DNA from: Vibrio pomeroyi
Lineage (GTDB): Bacteria > Pseudomonadota > Gammaproteobacteria > Enterobacterales > Vibrionaceae
Assembly (NCBI RefSeq): GCF_024347595.1
Contig: NZ_AP025506.1
Span: 2,356,001 to 2,420,000, forward strand
Direction of reading: 5' to 3'
Length of the DNA: 64,000 nt
A program made the position numbers and the translations under genes. The notes beneath the pieces are model-generated. The model was not told the origin of the DNA. It worked only from the letters and a program-made list of their open reading frames with translations, and ran no database searches. Within the stretch, counting starts at the first letter, position 1, and each line of letters begins with the position of its first letter. Positions 45,754 to 57,514 of the stretch are shown here, piece by piece.

Positions 45754-47340
45754 TTATACTTCAACTGAACGGCTAACTTTGTCTTCAACAGAGTTATCGT
45801 TTTGTTCGAAGTGGTAACGGCCTGTCTTCAAGCTACTTGGACCTTTACGTGCGAATTTCAGCATTAGGTAAACTTCAGCAATCAAGAACACTGTGTACAG
45901 TGCCAGGATAGCGAATAGAGAAGTCCAAAGCTGTTCGATAGTTAGTGCTGATGCAGCAACGTTAACCGGTAAGATTTCACCAACCGCCCATGGTTGACGA
46001 CCAAACTCAGCAACGAACCAACCTGCTTCAATCGCAATCCAAGGCAGTGGGATTGAGAATAGCGCAGCTTTAAGTACCCATGGTTTCTGTTCGATCTTCT
46101 GACGACACGTTTGAACAAACGCAGCACCGAATACAAACAGCATGATGAAGCCACAAGCAACCATCAGACGGAATGACCAGAATAGAGGCCAAACTGTTGG
46201 GATAGAATCATCCGCAGCCATTTGGATTTGGTCTTCTGTTGCATCAACAACTTCGTCTGTGTAGCGCTTAAGAAGTAGACCGTAACCTAGGTCACCTTTC
46301 ACTTCGTCGAAAGCAGCCATGTTTTCTTCAGACTTGTCGCCTGCACGTAGCTTTTCAAGCAATTCGTACGCGTACATACCCGTGCGGATACGATCAACGT
46401 GGTCATCACGTAGGTCACGCAGGCCCGTTACTTCTTTATCTAAAGAACGTGTTGCGATGATACCCATTACGTAAGGAATTTTAATTGCGTAGTCAGTATT
46501 CATTGTCTCTTGGTTTGGAATACCAAAAACAGTAAATGCTGCTGGTGCTTCTTCAGTGTGCCATTCTGCTTCTACAGCAGCGAGCTTCACTTTTTGAACT
46601 TCACCAAGCTCGTAACCAGATTCATCACCTAGTACGATTACTGACAGGATCGCCGCCATACCGAAAGATGCTGCAATCGCGAAAGAGCGACGAGCAAAGG
46701 CAAGGTCACGACCTTTAAGAATGTAGTATGAGCTGATACCAAGGATGAACATTGCACCCGTTGTGTAACCAGACGCTACTGTGTGTACGAACTTAACTTG
46801 CGCTACTGGGTTTAGTACAACTTCAGCGAAGCTCACCATTTCCATACGCATGGTTTCAAAGTTAAATTCCGCACCCACTGGGTTTTGCATCCAGCCGTTT
46901 GCTACCAAGATCCAAAGCGCAGAGAAGTTAGAGCCAAGTGCTACTAACCAAGTTACCGCTAAGTGTTGACGCTTTGACAGTCTGTCCCAACCGAAGAAGA
47001 ATAGGCCAACAAAAGTAGACTCTAGGAAGAATGCAACAAGCGCTTCGATAGCTAGCGGAGCACCAAAGATGTCGCCAACATAGTGAGAATAGTAAGACCA
47101 GTTAGTACCAAACTGGAACTCCATGGTTAAGCCTGTCGCTACACCAAGAGCAAAGTTAATACCAAACAATTTACCCCAGAACTTGGTCATGTCCTTGTAA
47201 ATTTGCTTGCCAGTCATTACATAAACTGACTCCATAATGGCAAGTAGAAATGCCATACCTAAAGTCAGTGGAACAAATAGGAAGTGATACATCGCTGTAA
47301 ATGCAAACTGCAATCGCGACAGATCAACAACATCAATCAT
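45754..47340 (-). CDS. cydA: Cytochrome bd-I ubiquinol oxidase subunit I
   Basis: A 528-residue subunit carrying the haems b558, b595 and d. It starts [28 protein letters not shown], where the conserved His of the haem b595 site is seen, and has the long quinol-binding loop and GWMQNPVG segment. The ATG at 47340 has AGGAG upstream; ten extra codons are open upstream. First gene of cydAB-cydX-ybgE. The high oxygen affinity of the oxidase fits the FNR box upstream. Confidence 0.97.
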   Translation of the reverse strand: MIDVVDLSRLQFAFTAMYHFLFVPLTLGMAFLLAIMESVYVMTGKQIYKDMTKFWGKLFGINFALGVATGLTMEFQFGTNWSYYSHYVGDIFGAPLAIEALVAFFLESTFVGLFFFGWDRLSKRQHLAVTWLVALGSNFSALWILVANGWMQNPVGAEFNFETMRMEMVSFAEVVLNPVAQVKFVHTVASGYTTGAMFILGISSYYILKGRDLAFARRSFAIAASFGMAAILSVIVLGDESGYELGEVQKVKLAAVEAEWHTEEAPAAFTVFGIPNQETMNTDYAIKIPYVMGIIATRSLDKEVTGLRDLRDDHVDRIRTGMYAYELLEKLRAGDKSEENMAAFDEVKGDLGYGLLLKRYTDEVVDATEDQIQMAADDSIPTVWPLFWSFRLMVACGFIMLFVFGAAFVQTCRQKIEQKPWVLKAALFSIPLPWIAIEAGWFVAEFGRQPWAVGEILPVNVAASALTIEQLWTSLFAILALYTVFLIAEVYLMLKFARKGPSSLKTGRYHFEQNDNSVEDKVSRSVEV

Positions 47341-47845
47341 GGTAACTCCTTTGTGTCGGCTGAATGACACTTGTGTGATTATTCACCTCAAAAATCCATG
47401 TTAAAACAATTTATGTAATTGTTATTACAAATTGAAATTTGTAGCAAAAACGTACCGTTATAGTTAGATTATTGTTAAGCATGAGCTAATATAGCTGGCG
47501 CTAATATTACTGGTAAAATCAGTATGTTTCAAAAGGTTTATGGGAGAACCCTGCGTTGATTTGTATCAAATTTATTCGAGCAAATTAGAGTTATTTTTGT
47601 ACAATTATGATTAAAATCACACCAATTATGCTTGCCTTAATAACAGCGCATGATATCTGTGACAAATGATCAGCACCGCCTCAACATCCAAATTACAACT
47701 ACCTATAAAGTATTAACAAAAAATATGACAACTTATTTCATTTTCTGTTATCTAAATCAAACCTGAAATCAAAGTTTCCATTTTTGAGGAACCCTTTTCG
47801 ACCTTTTTATCGACTCGCTCAAAGAGTTGTTATTCAGTAAAAAGC
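47341..47845 (-). promoter_or_regulatory. Upstream region of the cyd operon
   Basis: About 500 AT-rich bases with no gene between cydA and the terminator of ruvB. It holds a perfect FNR box (47556-47569) and a weaker variant (TTGATTTAGATAAC on the minus strand, 47747-47760). I could not place a -10/-35 pair with confidence, and no clear ArcA site is visible. Confidence 0.6.
47556..47569. promoter_or_regulatory. FNR-type binding site upstream of cydA
   Basis: TTGATTTGTATCAA is an exact match to the FNR consensus TTGAT-N4-ATCAA. It is centred about 220 bp before the cydA start, consistent with a long leader or an upstream promoter. FNR and ArcA control of cyd operons is known in E. coli. Confidence 0.75.
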
Positions 47846-47876
47846 AAAAAATCCCAGCGCTTATGCAACTGGGATC
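47846..47876 (-). terminator. Terminator of ruvAB
   Basis: On the minus strand ATCCCAG/CTGGGAT form a 7-bp stem with an 11-base loop, followed by six T residues, just after ruvB. Confidence 0.8.
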
Positions 47877-47892
47877 TTTAAAAATGAATAAT

Positions 47893-48909
47893 TTAACGAT
47901 TGGAGGGTTTATCTATTCCAAAGTGTAAATACGCTCTGTCGGTCGCGATTCGGCCTCTTGGCGTTCTTTGTAGATAACCTTGCTGTATCAAGTAAGGCTC
48001 TAACACATCTTCAATGGTGTCTCTCTCTTCACCAATCGCGGCAGCCATGTTGTCGATACCCACTGGACCACCACCAAACTTCTCCATAATTGCGAGTAAA
48101 AGCTTTCTATCCATGTAGTCGAAACCTTTAGCATCGACATCCAACATGTTAAGCGCTTTATCAGCAACCTCTGGACAAATATGGCCATCCCCTTTCACTT
48201 CCGCATAGTCGCGTACACGGCGCAATAAACGGTTTGCAATACGAGGTGTACCACGAGCACGACGAGCAACTTCCAATGCGCCTTCAGACTCCATAGATAA
48301 ACCTAAGCAATCGGCACTGCGCTGAACGATGTTTTGCAGGTCTTCAACTTTGTAGTATTCAAGACGCTGGGTAATACCAAAACGGTCACGCAGCGGAGAC
48401 GTCAGAGAGCCAGCACGAGTCGTCGCGCCAATCAAAGTGAAAGGTGGAAGGTCGATCTTGATTGAGCGCGCCGCAGGGCCTTCACCAATCATGATGTCCA
48501 GTTGGTAATCTTCCATCGCTGGATACAACACCTCTTCAACGACAGGGCTTAAACGGTGGATCTCATCGATGAACAGCACATCATTTTCTTCAAGGTTAGT
48601 CAGCAATGCCGCCAAATCCCCTGCTTTCTCTAATACAGGCCCTGAAGTGGTGCGAATGTTAACGTCCATTTCATTGGCAACGATGTTCGCCAAGGTGGTT
48701 TTACCCAAGCCAGGAGGACCAAATATCAACAGATGATCGAGCGCCTCATTACGAAGTTGAGCTGCTTTGATGAAAATTTCCATCTGGCCACGGACGTGAT
48801 CCTGACCTTGATAGTCGGCTAATGCTTTCGGTCGTATCGCACGGTCAATAACATCTTCATCTTTAAAGACCGGATTATCAGGAGCAATGAGGCGATCAGC
48901 TTCAATCAT
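47893..48909 (-). CDS. ruvB: Holliday junction ATP-dependent helicase RuvB
   Basis: A 338-residue AAA+ motor that drives branch migration with RuvA. Walker [15 protein letters not shown], Walker [11 protein letters not shown], sensor motif [19 protein letters not shown] and a C-terminal winged helix are visible. The ATG at 48909 gives the usual MIEADRLI start; four upstream codons start from TTG and are unlikely. It lies 168 bp after ruvA. Confidence 0.97.
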   Translation of the reverse strand: MIEADRLIAPDNPVFKDEDVIDRAIRPKALADYQGQDHVRGQMEIFIKAAQLRNEALDHLLIFGPPGLGKTTLANIVANEMDVNIRTTSGPVLEKAGDLAALLTNLEENDVLFIDEIHRLSPVVEEVLYPAMEDYQLDIMIGEGPAARSIKIDLPPFTLIGATTRAGSLTSPLRDRFGITQRLEYYKVEDLQNIVQRSADCLGLSMESEGALEVARRARGTPRIANRLLRRVRDYAEVKGDGHICPEVADKALNMLDVDAKGFDYMDRKLLLAIMEKFGGGPVGIDNMAAAIGEERDTIEDVLEPYLIQQGYLQRTPRGRIATDRAYLHFGIDKPSNR

Positions 48910-49077
48910 AGAGGGTTCCAATTTAAGAGTGTTAACTCTGTTATCTTTAATTCTTGCTTAGTCGCTCACCAATATTGGAGCACATGAATACTAAGCATAT
49001 TCTAACGAGATAGTACTCGCTAGAGATTAACGCGATGCAGCACGGAGCTTACATCGCGGTTTCAGTGTCGGTTTTGA

Positions 49078-49689
49078 TTAAACCATCGACTTCAAGGCAT
49101 CACGAATCAGTTGTTCGCTCGTCATACCTTCTTTAGCCACTTGAGAAACAACCTTAGAAGCTTGAGTCGGCTTGTAGCCTAATGCAAGTAGTGCGCTTAC
49201 CGCTTCTTCTTCAGCGTCATGAACGGTTGGCATAGAGTCAATCGGTGCAGCATCCGTTGCAGGCGTAAACAGATCACCTGCGCCCCACCCTTTCAGGCGG
49301 TCTTTCATTTCAACAACCAGACGTTCTGCGGTTTTCTTACCGACACCCGGCAGCTTCACTAGCGTAGAAATATCTTCACGCTCAACACTCTGAACAAACT
49401 GACTCGCCGTCATACCTGAAAGGATGCCAAGGCCAAGTTTAGGGCCAACACCATTCGCTTTAATGACTTCACGGAACAGCGCACGCTCTTTAACTGTGTT
49501 GAAGCCGTAAAGCAGTTGTGCATCTTCACGAACAACAAAGTGAGTGTAGATAATTGCCTCTTCGCCAACGTTTGGTAATTCGTAAAAACAGCTCATTGGC
49601 ATTTGAACTTCATAGCCAACGCCACTCACTTCAATTAATAACTCTGGTGGCTGTTTTTCTATTAATGTACCGCGTAGACGTCCGATCAC
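49078..49689 (-). CDS. ruvA: Holliday junction branch migration protein RuvA
   Basis: A 203-residue DNA-binding protein with an N-terminal OB fold ([28 protein letters not shown]), two helix-hairpin-helix motifs ([37 protein letters not shown]) and a C-terminal RuvB-binding domain. It forms a tetramer on the junction. The MCP gene and its terminator separate it from ruvC. Confidence 0.97.
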   Translation of the reverse strand: MIGRLRGTLIEKQPPELLIEVSGVGYEVQMPMSCFYELPNVGEEAIIYTHFVVREDAQLLYGFNTVKERALFREVIKANGVGPKLGLGILSGMTASQFVQSVEREDISTLVKLPGVGKKTAERLVVEMKDRLKGWGAGDLFTPATDAAPIDSMPTVHDAEEEAVSALLALGYKPTQASKVVSQVAKEGMTSEQLIRDALKSMV

Positions 49690-49732
49690 AATTCACTCTC
49701 TTGATGGAATATAATTTGAGGGACAGAATATA

Positions 49733-49760
49733 AAAGAACTGGATGCTTATCCAGTTCTTT
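49733..49760 (-). terminator. Terminator between MCP gene and ruvA
   Basis: A perfect 12-bp stem AAAGAACTGGAT and its complement with a 4-base loop, ending in TTTTAT on the minus strand. Confidence 0.8.
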
Positions 49761-49781
49761 GTGTTTATTCAGGTGATTTAT

Positions 49782-51242
49782 TTACGCTTGTTTGGCTTGC
49801 GAAACCACGTTATTTAAGCTTTCGACCAGCTCTTTGACAGAGGTAACATGCCCTGTGAGTTCAGAACCATAATTTGCCACTAAGCCTGAGACAGATTTAG
49901 TTTCCGCGACACTTTGCGCCACTTCTGAACTCGCGAGATCGAGCTCTTTCAAGGAATCCATCTGCATTGCCATAATGTTGGTGAGCTGATTCACATCAGT
50001 CGAGATAGTTTGAACCTCTGAGATGATGCCGTTCATTTCATTCGCCGTGGTTTCGATTATCGCTCGGCCATGCTCCACTTCGTCTTTACTGCGGTCTAAC
50101 AGGGTTCGAATCTCTATCGCGGAATGACTGCTTTTCGCCGATAGCTCTCTCACTTGGTCGGCGACGACTGCAAATCCTCTTCCCTGCTCACCTGCGCGAG
50201 CCGCTTCTATCGCCGCATTTAATGCCAACAAGTTAGTTTGCTCCGCTACTGAAGTAATCAAATCGGCGACTTTCATGATCTCTTGATTACTTTGAATGAT
50301 CTGAGTGATAGCACTGGTTGAAGCTTCTAATGACTCAGAGCTCTTTTGCGCTTTCTCGCCGACCGCTTCACTGCGCTCTTTCAGTTCACCGACAAATGAG
50401 TTGGACTCTTCGATACCTTGAGTCATTTGGTGCAATTGTTGGCTCATCTCCTCGGCCGCACTCGCTTGAGATTCACAGTTGATGTTCAGTACTTCAACTT
50501 GAGAGTGTAAGTCTCGCGATTGTTGGTCTAGATGCACAGACACACCCTGTAAGCTTTCAGAATTCGAATTCGCTTGGTCGAGCACCACCGAGAGTCGCCC
50601 TTCACTTTGAGTCGCTTGATTGGCAACCTGTTGGCTTTCCGAAATCGCTTGTTCCGCCATTTCGATTGCTACTTCTTTTTGTTTCGCGGTAAAAGCTTGA
50701 GCAATGCAAATCACCACCAGCGGCATAATTACACCAGACCAGGTTTCAACCACCACAGCTTCCGGAGTAAGTACTAGCTGCGGAAATTCAAAGCCGTTAA
50801 GGTGAGCCGACGTCATCACCAATGAAACGCCAATCACTAACCCACTCCATACCAAGGCGACAATGCGTGTTCCTGACAAGAAAAAAGCGACCACTAACAA
50901 AGGCACCCAATAAGCCTGAGTCGATGCCACCACACCTCCACTTTGGTAGATGATGTTCAACGCGTGTACCGCCATCCCCACAAACCCAAAATTGAGTGCG
51001 AGGCTGGGTTTACTGGTAACACGCAAGAGCAGTGCGGAGATCAGTTCAAACACGATAAGGAATACAGATGTGGCGATAAGAAGTTGCTCTTCGTGCTTTG
51101 TCCATTTAATTAAGCTGTAGACACCCACAAAGAAGGCGATAAAGGTAAAGAGTAATAAGATATCGGCTTGTCTGACTTCGTTGTTATTCCACCCATTACT
51201 TTTGGGTAGAAACAACGTGCGCCACAGCTTGATAGGGTTCAT
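49782..51242 (-). CDS. Methyl-accepting chemotaxis protein with membrane-embedded N-terminus
   Basis: A 486-residue chemoreceptor. The N-terminal 200 residues contain about six hydrophobic helices with no sizeable periplasmic domain. A HAMP domain is not obvious. The cytoplasmic signalling hairpin is complete, with the invariant tip [35 protein letters not shown] and methylation-helix heptads on both sides. Such receptors may sense membrane state, energy or intracellular cues. The gene lies between ruvC and ruvA, which normally adjoin, with its own terminator before ruvA. Confidence 0.92.
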   Translation of the reverse strand: MNPIKLWRTLFLPKSNGWNNNEVRQADILLLFTFIAFFVGVYSLIKWTKHEEQLLIATSVFLIVFELISALLLRVTSKPSLALNFGFVGMAVHALNIIYQSGGVVASTQAYWVPLLVVAFFLSGTRIVALVWSGLVIGVSLVMTSAHLNGFEFPQLVLTPEAVVVETWSGVIMPLVVICIAQAFTAKQKEVAIEMAEQAISESQQVANQATQSEGRLSVVLDQANSNSESLQGVSVHLDQQSRDLHSQVEVLNINCESQASAAEEMSQQLHQMTQGIEESNSFVGELKERSEAVGEKAQKSSESLEASTSAITQIIQSNQEIMKVADLITSVAEQTNLLALNAAIEAARAGEQGRGFAVVADQVRELSAKSSHSAIEIRTLLDRSKDEVEHGRAIIETTANEMNGIISEVQTISTDVNQLTNIMAMQMDSLKELDLASSEVAQSVAETKSVSGLVANYGSELTGHVTSVKELVESLNNVVSQAKQA

Positions 51243-51456
51243 CAGTGATCATCCTTGATTAACTTGTTAGACCTCCGACCAATGTTAATAACATGTTAAA
51301 TGGTAAGCAATGTTATTATCTGGGTTCTGTTCGAAAGATCTCATTTCATCAAGGATTTAGCAGAGAAGTGTTTTGATATGAGCCAAACAGGGCGTGAGGC
51401 TCATCGATGGAGTAGGTCTAAAAAGCTGCAGTTAAGAGCTAACAAGAGAATGGGAA

Positions 51457-51978
51457 TTAACGGTAACGCCCTTTTCTTGCGCCTGTCGCCTTACCCGCCA
51501 GTGCAATCAAGGTTTTGTTGGTGTTAGCGTGAGTGATCGCTACGCCCAGAGCATCGGCTGCATCGGCCTGTGGTTTGGCAGGCAGCTTAAGCATGCTCAT
51601 CACCATATTCTGGACCATAGACTTATCTGCACCACCATTACCTGTCACCGCTTGCTTAATTAAACGAGCCGCGTATTCATGAACAGGCAAATCCGCATTT
51701 ACAGCCGCTACTATCGCACTGCCACGAGCTTGCCCAAGCTTAAGTGCCGAATCCGCATTCTTCGCCATGAAGACCTGCTCTATCGCAAACACATCCGGTT
51801 GGAACTGAGTGATGATTTCGCTCACACCTGCATAGATCTGCTTGAGTCGACCTGGTAGCTCTTTTTCTGAGGTGCGAATACAGCCACTCCCCAAATAATA
51901 TAGATGGCGGCCATTTTGACGAATAACACCGTAACCGGTAATGCGTGAGCCAGGGTCAATCCCTAAGATAATAGACAT
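51457..51978 (-). CDS. ruvC: Holliday junction endonuclease RuvC
   Basis: A 173-residue resolvase of the RNase H-like fold. [19 protein letters not shown] holds the first catalytic Asp, [23 protein letters not shown] the Glu, and [15 protein letters not shown] the C-terminal acidic pair. It cleaves four-way junctions with RuvAB. It is 176 bp downstream of aspS and separated from ruvA by the MCP gene. Confidence 0.97.
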   Translation of the reverse strand: MSIILGIDPGSRITGYGVIRQNGRHLYYLGSGCIRTSEKELPGRLKQIYAGVSEIITQFQPDVFAIEQVFMAKNADSALKLGQARGSAIVAAVNADLPVHEYAARLIKQAVTGNGGADKSMVQNMVMSMLKLPAKPQADAADALGVAITHANTNKTLIALAGKATGARKGRYR

Positions 51979-52032
51979 AACTTCAAATACTGATTATTTA
52001 TACATGCTTTATGAGCTTAGTATATCGAACGC

Positions 52033-52065
52033 AAAAAAAAATGCCCGTCAAATTAACGGGCATTT
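52033..52065 (-). terminator. Terminator of aspS
   Basis: A perfect 10-bp stem AAATGCCCGT/ACGGGCATTT with a 7-base loop is followed on the minus strand by more than six T residues. Confidence 0.88.
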
Positions 52066-52154
52066 CATTGATCTAGAGAAAACTATAGCTCTATGAAAAT
52101 TTAAGCTCTATCGAAAACTTAAAGCTTCATTAGAAAGTTAAGCTAATCGTTTGA

Positions 52155-53927
52155 TTAGTCTTCTTTCTTCGCTAGTTTAACTGCGATTGCTAGCTCTTCC
52201 AGTGATGCTGGGTTAGCTAGGCTTGGCGCGTCTGTTAGTAGACATGCTGCAGCTGTTGTTTTCGGGAATGCGATAACGTCACGGATGTTCTCTGTACCAC
52301 AAAGTAGCATTGCTAAACGGTCAAGACCGAATGCTAGACCAGCGTGTGGTGGAGTACCGTATTGAAGAGCATCTAGTAGGAAGCCGAACTTCTCTTGTTG
52401 CTCTTGTGCTTCGATACCTAGGATACCGAATACAGCCGTTTGCATTTCTGCGTTGTGAATACGTACAGAACCGCCGCCTACTTCGTAGCCGTTGATTACC
52501 ATGTCGTATGCATCAGAGTTTGCAGCTGCTGGGTTCGCTTTTAGCTCTTCCGCGTTCACACCTAGTGGCGATGTGAATGGGTGGTGCATTGCGTGTAGGT
52601 TACCTTCGCCGTCTTCTTCGAACATTGGGAAGTCAACAACCCACAGTGGAGCCCATGCAGATGTGTCTGTTAGCTCTAGGTCTGTACCTAGTTTAAGACG
52701 AAGTGCGCCCATTGCTTCAGCAACGATACCCGCTTTGTCTGCGCCGAACAGAATGATATCGCCAGATTCAGCTTGAGTGCGATCTAGAATACCGTTGATT
52801 ACGTCTTCGCTTAGGAATTTAGCAACTGGAGATTGAATACCTTCCATGCCTGCAGCACGGTCGTTAACCTTCATCCAAGCTAGGCCTTTCGCGCCGTAGA
52901 TGTTTACGTGTTCTGCGTAACCGTCGATTTGCTTACGAGTTAGCTTAGCACCACCTGGTACACGGATAACCGCTACGCGACCTTTTTCGTCGTTAGCAGG
53001 ACCAGAGAATACTTTGAACTCAACGTCTTTCACTAAGTCAGCAACGTCCACTAGCTCTAGTGGGTTACGTAGATCTGGCTTATCAGAACCGAAACGACGA
53101 ATCGCTTCAGAGAAAGGCATTACTGGGAATTGACCTAGTTCAACATCTAGAAGCTCTTTCCACATATCGTGAACTAGCTTTTCAGTGATGTTACGTACTT
53201 CTTGAGAAGACATGAACGATGTTTCGATATCGATCTGAGTAAATTCAGGCTGACGGTCAGCACGTAAATCTTCGTCACGGAAACATTTAACGATTTGGTA
53301 GTAACGGTCAAAACCAGACATCATCAGCAGTTGCTTGAACAGCTGAGGAGATTGAGGAAGCGCGTAGAAGCTGCCTTTGTGAACACGGCTTGGTACTAGG
53401 TAGTCACGAGCACCTTCAGGCGTCGCTTTAGTTAGTACTGGCGTTTCGATGTCTAGGAACAGGTTCTCATCAAGGAAACGACGAACGAAGCTAGAAGCAC
53501 GTGCACGAAGCTTGATACGGTCGCTCATTTCTGGACGACGAAGATCGATGTAACGGTACTTAAGACGCTGCTCTTCAGAGTTCGTTTGGTTGAAGTCTAG
53601 TGGAAGCGCTTCTGAACGGTTGATGATCTCTAGACCAGTCGCGTAAAGCTCTACTTCACCAGTAGCCATGTCTTTATTTACTTGGCTGTCAGGACGAACA
53701 CGTACTTCACCAGTAAACTTGATACAGAATTCATTACGCAGTTGGTTAGCGATCGGGAAGATATCTTTCATATCTGGATCGACAACAACCTGAACGATGC
53801 CTTCACGATCACGCATATCAATAAAGATAAGACCGCCTAAATCACGGCGACGGTTTACCCAGCCGCACAATTCTACAGTTTGTCCCGCCAGGGACTTGTT
53901 CAGGTTACCACAGTAATGGGTACGCAT
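52155..53927 (-). CDS. aspS: Aspartyl-tRNA synthetase
   Basis: A 590-residue class IIb synthetase. The N-terminal OB-fold anticodon-binding domain begins [32 protein letters not shown]; motif 2 is the [18 protein letters not shown] region; the bacterial GAD insertion lies around residues 290-420; motif 3 is [14 protein letters not shown]. It charges tRNA-Asp. Length matches bacterial AspRS. It is one gene, with a strong terminator downstream. Confidence 0.97.
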   Translation of the reverse strand: MRTHYCGNLNKSLAGQTVELCGWVNRRRDLGGLIFIDMRDREGIVQVVVDPDMKDIFPIANQLRNEFCIKFTGEVRVRPDSQVNKDMATGEVELYATGLEIINRSEALPLDFNQTNSEEQRLKYRYIDLRRPEMSDRIKLRARASSFVRRFLDENLFLDIETPVLTKATPEGARDYLVPSRVHKGSFYALPQSPQLFKQLLMMSGFDRYYQIVKCFRDEDLRADRQPEFTQIDIETSFMSSQEVRNITEKLVHDMWKELLDVELGQFPVMPFSEAIRRFGSDKPDLRNPLELVDVADLVKDVEFKVFSGPANDEKGRVAVIRVPGGAKLTRKQIDGYAEHVNIYGAKGLAWMKVNDRAAGMEGIQSPVAKFLSEDVINGILDRTQAESGDIILFGADKAGIVAEAMGALRLKLGTDLELTDTSAWAPLWVVDFPMFEEDGEGNLHAMHHPFTSPLGVNAEELKANPAAANSDAYDMVINGYEVGGGSVRIHNAEMQTAVFGILGIEAQEQQEKFGFLLDALQYGTPPHAGLAFGLDRLAMLLCGTENIRDVIAFPKTTAAACLLTDAPSLANPASLEELAIAVKLAKKED

Positions 53928-54241
53928 AATGAATTTCCCAATCTCTTAATTATTTACTAATTTCCAAGCTGTCAGTGGTCATTCCACACAACAGAGCAAA
54001 GAAACATTTATACGCGGAAACTCGGTTAAAATCGACCTTCCACATTCGAATTTATTGTGTTTTATCTGGCTTTGCTGCTTTTTAGCCCATCAAATGCGCA
54101 AAGATTCATCAAAACCGAAAAAATTGCGATAATTATATCTCGAAAGTACCTTAATCAGCAAAACTCTCGTACAGTAGATTTTCGTTTCAACCCAAAAACT
54201 TTTTGTAATGTCTGATGGCGTGATGAATAACGGTGTAATAG
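53928..54241. other. Divergent intergenic region between aspS and yecE
   Basis: About 310 AT-rich bases holding the outward promoters of aspS and yecE. I see no gene, stem-loop or recognisable operator in it. Confidence 0.5.
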
Positions 54242-55147
54242 ATGGATAATCGTGTAATGACAACAGAAACTTTACCTTTAAGACTTGGATTAACCATGTG
54301 GTCTCACTCTGAGTGGCAAAGTCAGTTCTATGGCAAGGGGACAAAGCCTGCGGAACGCCTAGAAAAATACACCCAAGTTTTTCATACCGTTGAAGGCAAC
54401 ACGACCTTTTACGCGACACCAAGTATGTCTACCGTTCATAATTGGAAAGCCGCCAGTCACGATGATTTCAGATTCACTTTTAAGCTACCCAAATTCATCA
54501 CCCACCAGCAACAACTGAGACACTGCCAAGCCGAACTCAAAGAGTTCTTAATGACCATGTCACCCCTGCATGATCGCATTGGTCAATGGACGATTCAGCT
54601 ACCGCACAGCTTTGAGCCGAGCATGCTCCCTGCCCTGCAAAAATTTTGCACGTTATTTCCAAAAGACATGCAGTTGGGTGTTGAAGTCCGCCACTTGGGT
54701 TTCTTTGACAAAGGTGATGCTGAAAAACGCTTTAATCAGTGGTTGGTTGAAGAAGGCATCAATCGCATTATTATGGATAGCCGCCCCGTTTTTTCCGCGC
54801 CGCCAACCACAGAGGCAGTGATCGATGCACATCAGAAAAAACCGCGTGTACCCGTTCATGCTATAGCGACTGCCAACAATCCGATGATTCGCTTTATTGG
54901 CCACCCCGACCAAGAGCCTAACATCGAGTTTTTTAAACCATGGTTTAGCAAAATTCCAACCTGGCTCAATGAAGGAAAACAACCGTATTTAATGATTCAC
55001 ACCCCAGACAATAACCATGCCCCTGAACTCGCGATGGCTATTTACGAACTATTGCAAAAGCAAGTGTCTGAAAATACGTCATTAATATTGCCCGATCTTG
55101 CTCAGTTTCCTGCTCAGAAAGGCAACCATCAAATCTCTATGTTTTAA
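54242..55147 (+). CDS. yecE: DUF72 domain protein YecE
   Basis: A 301-residue TIM-barrel-like protein of the DUF72/YecE family. Conserved stretches include LGLTMWSHSEWQSQFYGKGTKPAERLEKYTQVFHTVEGNTTFYATP, FTFKLPKFITHQQQLRHC, DSRPVFSAPPTTEAVIDAHQKKPRVPVHA and FIGHPDQE. Function is unknown. A second Met five codons in (54257) is also possible; neither start has a clear ribosome-binding site. It precedes cmoA and cmoB. Confidence 0.9.
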   Translation: MDNRVMTTETLPLRLGLTMWSHSEWQSQFYGKGTKPAERLEKYTQVFHTVEGNTTFYATPSMSTVHNWKAASHDDFRFTFKLPKFITHQQQLRHCQAELKEFLMTMSPLHDRIGQWTIQLPHSFEPSMLPALQKFCTLFPKDMQLGVEVRHLGFFDKGDAEKRFNQWLVEEGINRIIMDSRPVFSAPPTTEAVIDAHQKKPRVPVHAIATANNPMIRFIGHPDQEPNIEFFKPWFSKIPTWLNEGKQPYLMIHTPDNNHAPELAMAIYELLQKQVSENTSLILPDLAQFPAQKGNHQISMF

Positions 55148-55268
55148 GTCTTCTTCTACATCTGGCTGTAATCCTCAGCAGTAATCTCAGTTTTCGTGAC
55201 AGCAGTCCTTTTTTTACGTAAAATACGTCCCCTTTTATTTGGTACGAATTCTGTGCCAATTACGCTGA

Positions 55269-56015
<747 letters not shown>

Positions 56016-56040
56016 TCTAGCTAAGTGATACTCAAGGATA

Positions 56041-56225
56041 CCCGTCATTCCCTGCAGTGAAGGTCGAACGTGATAGGGAATCTCTCTTTTTTGCTTTACC
56101 TTAATCACTAGTATTTTTTATGAGTGTCGAGCGACTCAGAAAGCGCCCCTTAACAAAACACTCTAGCATCTATTTATAGATCCCCGATGCACTCGTCGAC
56201 TCGCGCTCGAGGATGACGATAGTAT
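56041..56225. repeat. Candidate dispersed-repeat element in the cmoA-cmoB gap
   Basis: The gap holds a hairpin (ATTCCCT 56047-56053 with AGGGAAT 56075-56081, followed by a T-rich tail that could terminate cmoA) and, at the other end, GGATGACG, which mirrors the CGTCATTCC near the left end. The pattern resembles short interspersed repeats seen in vibrios, but I cannot confirm other copies from this window. Confidence 0.35.
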
Positions 56226-56254
56226 CGGGTAACAAAATTTAGGAACTTGTTCTA

Positions 56255-57226
56255 ATGTTTAATTTTGCCAATTTTTATCAACTTATTGCCCAAGATACTC
56301 GCCTTCAGCCGTGGCTAAATGTTCTTCCTCAACAGCTGACGGATTGGCAAAATGCAGAACACGGCGACTTCGACCGTTGGTTACGTGCACTGAACAAGAT
56401 TCCACAAGGTGTACCTGACCAAGTTGATCTGAAAAACTCAGTAACGATTGGCAGCTCTACACCGTTCCACACGGGTGAACTTAAAAAGTTAGAAAGCTTG
56501 CTAAAGACTTTCCACCCTTGGAGAAAAGGCCCTTACACGGTTCACGACATCCATATCGATACGGAATGGCGCAGTGACTGGAAATGGGATCGCGTTCTTC
56601 CACATATTTCTCCATTGAAGAACCGCTCGGTGTTAGATGTTGGCTGTGGTAACGGCTACCACATGTGGCGTATGCTTGGCGAAGGTGCTCGTCTAACCGT
56701 AGGTATCGACCCTTCTCACCTTTTCTTGGTTCAGTTTGAAGCGATCCGTAAGTTAATGGGCGATGACCAACGTGCACACCTGTTACCTTTAGGTATTGAA
56801 CAACTTCCAAAACTGGAAGCGTACGACACTGTATTCAGCATGGGCGTGCTATACCACCGTCGCTCTCCGCTTGATCACTTAATTCAACTAAAAGACCAAT
56901 TGGTATCTGGCGGTGAGTTAGTGCTTGAAACCTTAGTGATTGAAGGCGACGAAAATGCAGTTCTGGTTCCTGTTGACCGTTACGCGCAGATGAGAAACGT
57001 GTACTTCTTCCCTTCTGCTCGAGCACTAAAACGTTGGCTTGAACAGGTAGGCTTTGAAGACGTACGCATCGTTGACGAAAATGTCACCACAATCGGCGAA
57101 CAACGCACGACAGAATGGATGACACACAACTCTCTACCAGATTACTTAGACCCGAATGATCCAAGTAAAACGGTTGAAGGTCACCCAGCACCAAGACGTG
57201 CCATTCTTGTAGCGACCAAGCCATAA
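56255..57226 (+). CDS. cmoB: tRNA U34 carboxymethyltransferase CmoB
   Basis: A 323-residue methyltransferase-fold enzyme that transfers a carboxymethyl group from carboxy-SAM to 5-hydroxyuridine at tRNA position 34. The cofactor motif [20 protein letters not shown] and the [16 protein letters not shown] region are clear, and the N-terminal helical domain starts [22 protein letters not shown] as in the family. Terminator immediately downstream. Confidence 0.96.
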   Translation: MFNFANFYQLIAQDTRLQPWLNVLPQQLTDWQNAEHGDFDRWLRALNKIPQGVPDQVDLKNSVTIGSSTPFHTGELKKLESLLKTFHPWRKGPYTVHDIHIDTEWRSDWKWDRVLPHISPLKNRSVLDVGCGNGYHMWRMLGEGARLTVGIDPSHLFLVQFEAIRKLMGDDQRAHLLPLGIEQLPKLEAYDTVFSMGVLYHRRSPLDHLIQLKDQLVSGGELVLETLVIEGDENAVLVPVDRYAQMRNVYFFPSARALKRWLEQVGFEDVRIVDENVTTIGEQRTTEWMTHNSLPDYLDPNDPSKTVEGHPAPRRAILVATKP

Positions 57227-57237
57227 ATGTGATGCCC

Positions 57238-57277
57238 AAAAGCCATTATTTAGTTGATAACAGAGTAATGGCTTTTT
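57238..57277 (+). terminator. Terminator after cmoB
   Basis: An 11-bp stem AAAAGCCATTA/TAATGGCTTTT with a loop of 17 bases, followed by a T-tract to 57277. Confidence 0.75.
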
Positions 57278-57435
57278 GGTGGCTACAACGCCACCTTTTG
57301 CTTCGCTGTGGGCTTTCACAAAAATGCGCGTAAATTGAACGAAAATTGACTTATGATTAATAAGTGAGCTATTTCAAATTACAATAATTGGCGTCGCGCT
57401 CACATTGCGATTCAATATGACCAGACTCTTACAAT

Positions 57436-57459
57436 AGGATGCTTCACGCATCCTTTTTT
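57436..57459 (+). terminator. Orphan intrinsic terminator upstream of the retropepsin gene
   Basis: A 7-bp stem AGGATGC/GCATCCT with a 5-base loop and six T residues. No gene ends here: cmoB has its own terminator at 57238-57277. It could end a small RNA transcribed from near 57345 (where TTGAAC and TTGACT hexamers lie) or attenuate the following operon. Confidence 0.75.
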
Positions 57460-57514
57460 GTGGGCTAAACTTCTAAATAGTCTGAACTATTCTCTAATTT
57501 CCAAAGGTTTTTTT

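Noticed and set aside
47371..47400. CRP-like sequence near cydA (TGTGA and TCAC)
   Set aside because: The half-sites are 4 bp apart, not the 6 bp needed for CRP.
57458..57514. 19-codon upstream extension of the retropepsin lipoprotein
   Set aside because: It would bury the lipobox signal peptide, and the later ATG has AAAGG at correct spacing; the extension also starts in the terminator's tail.
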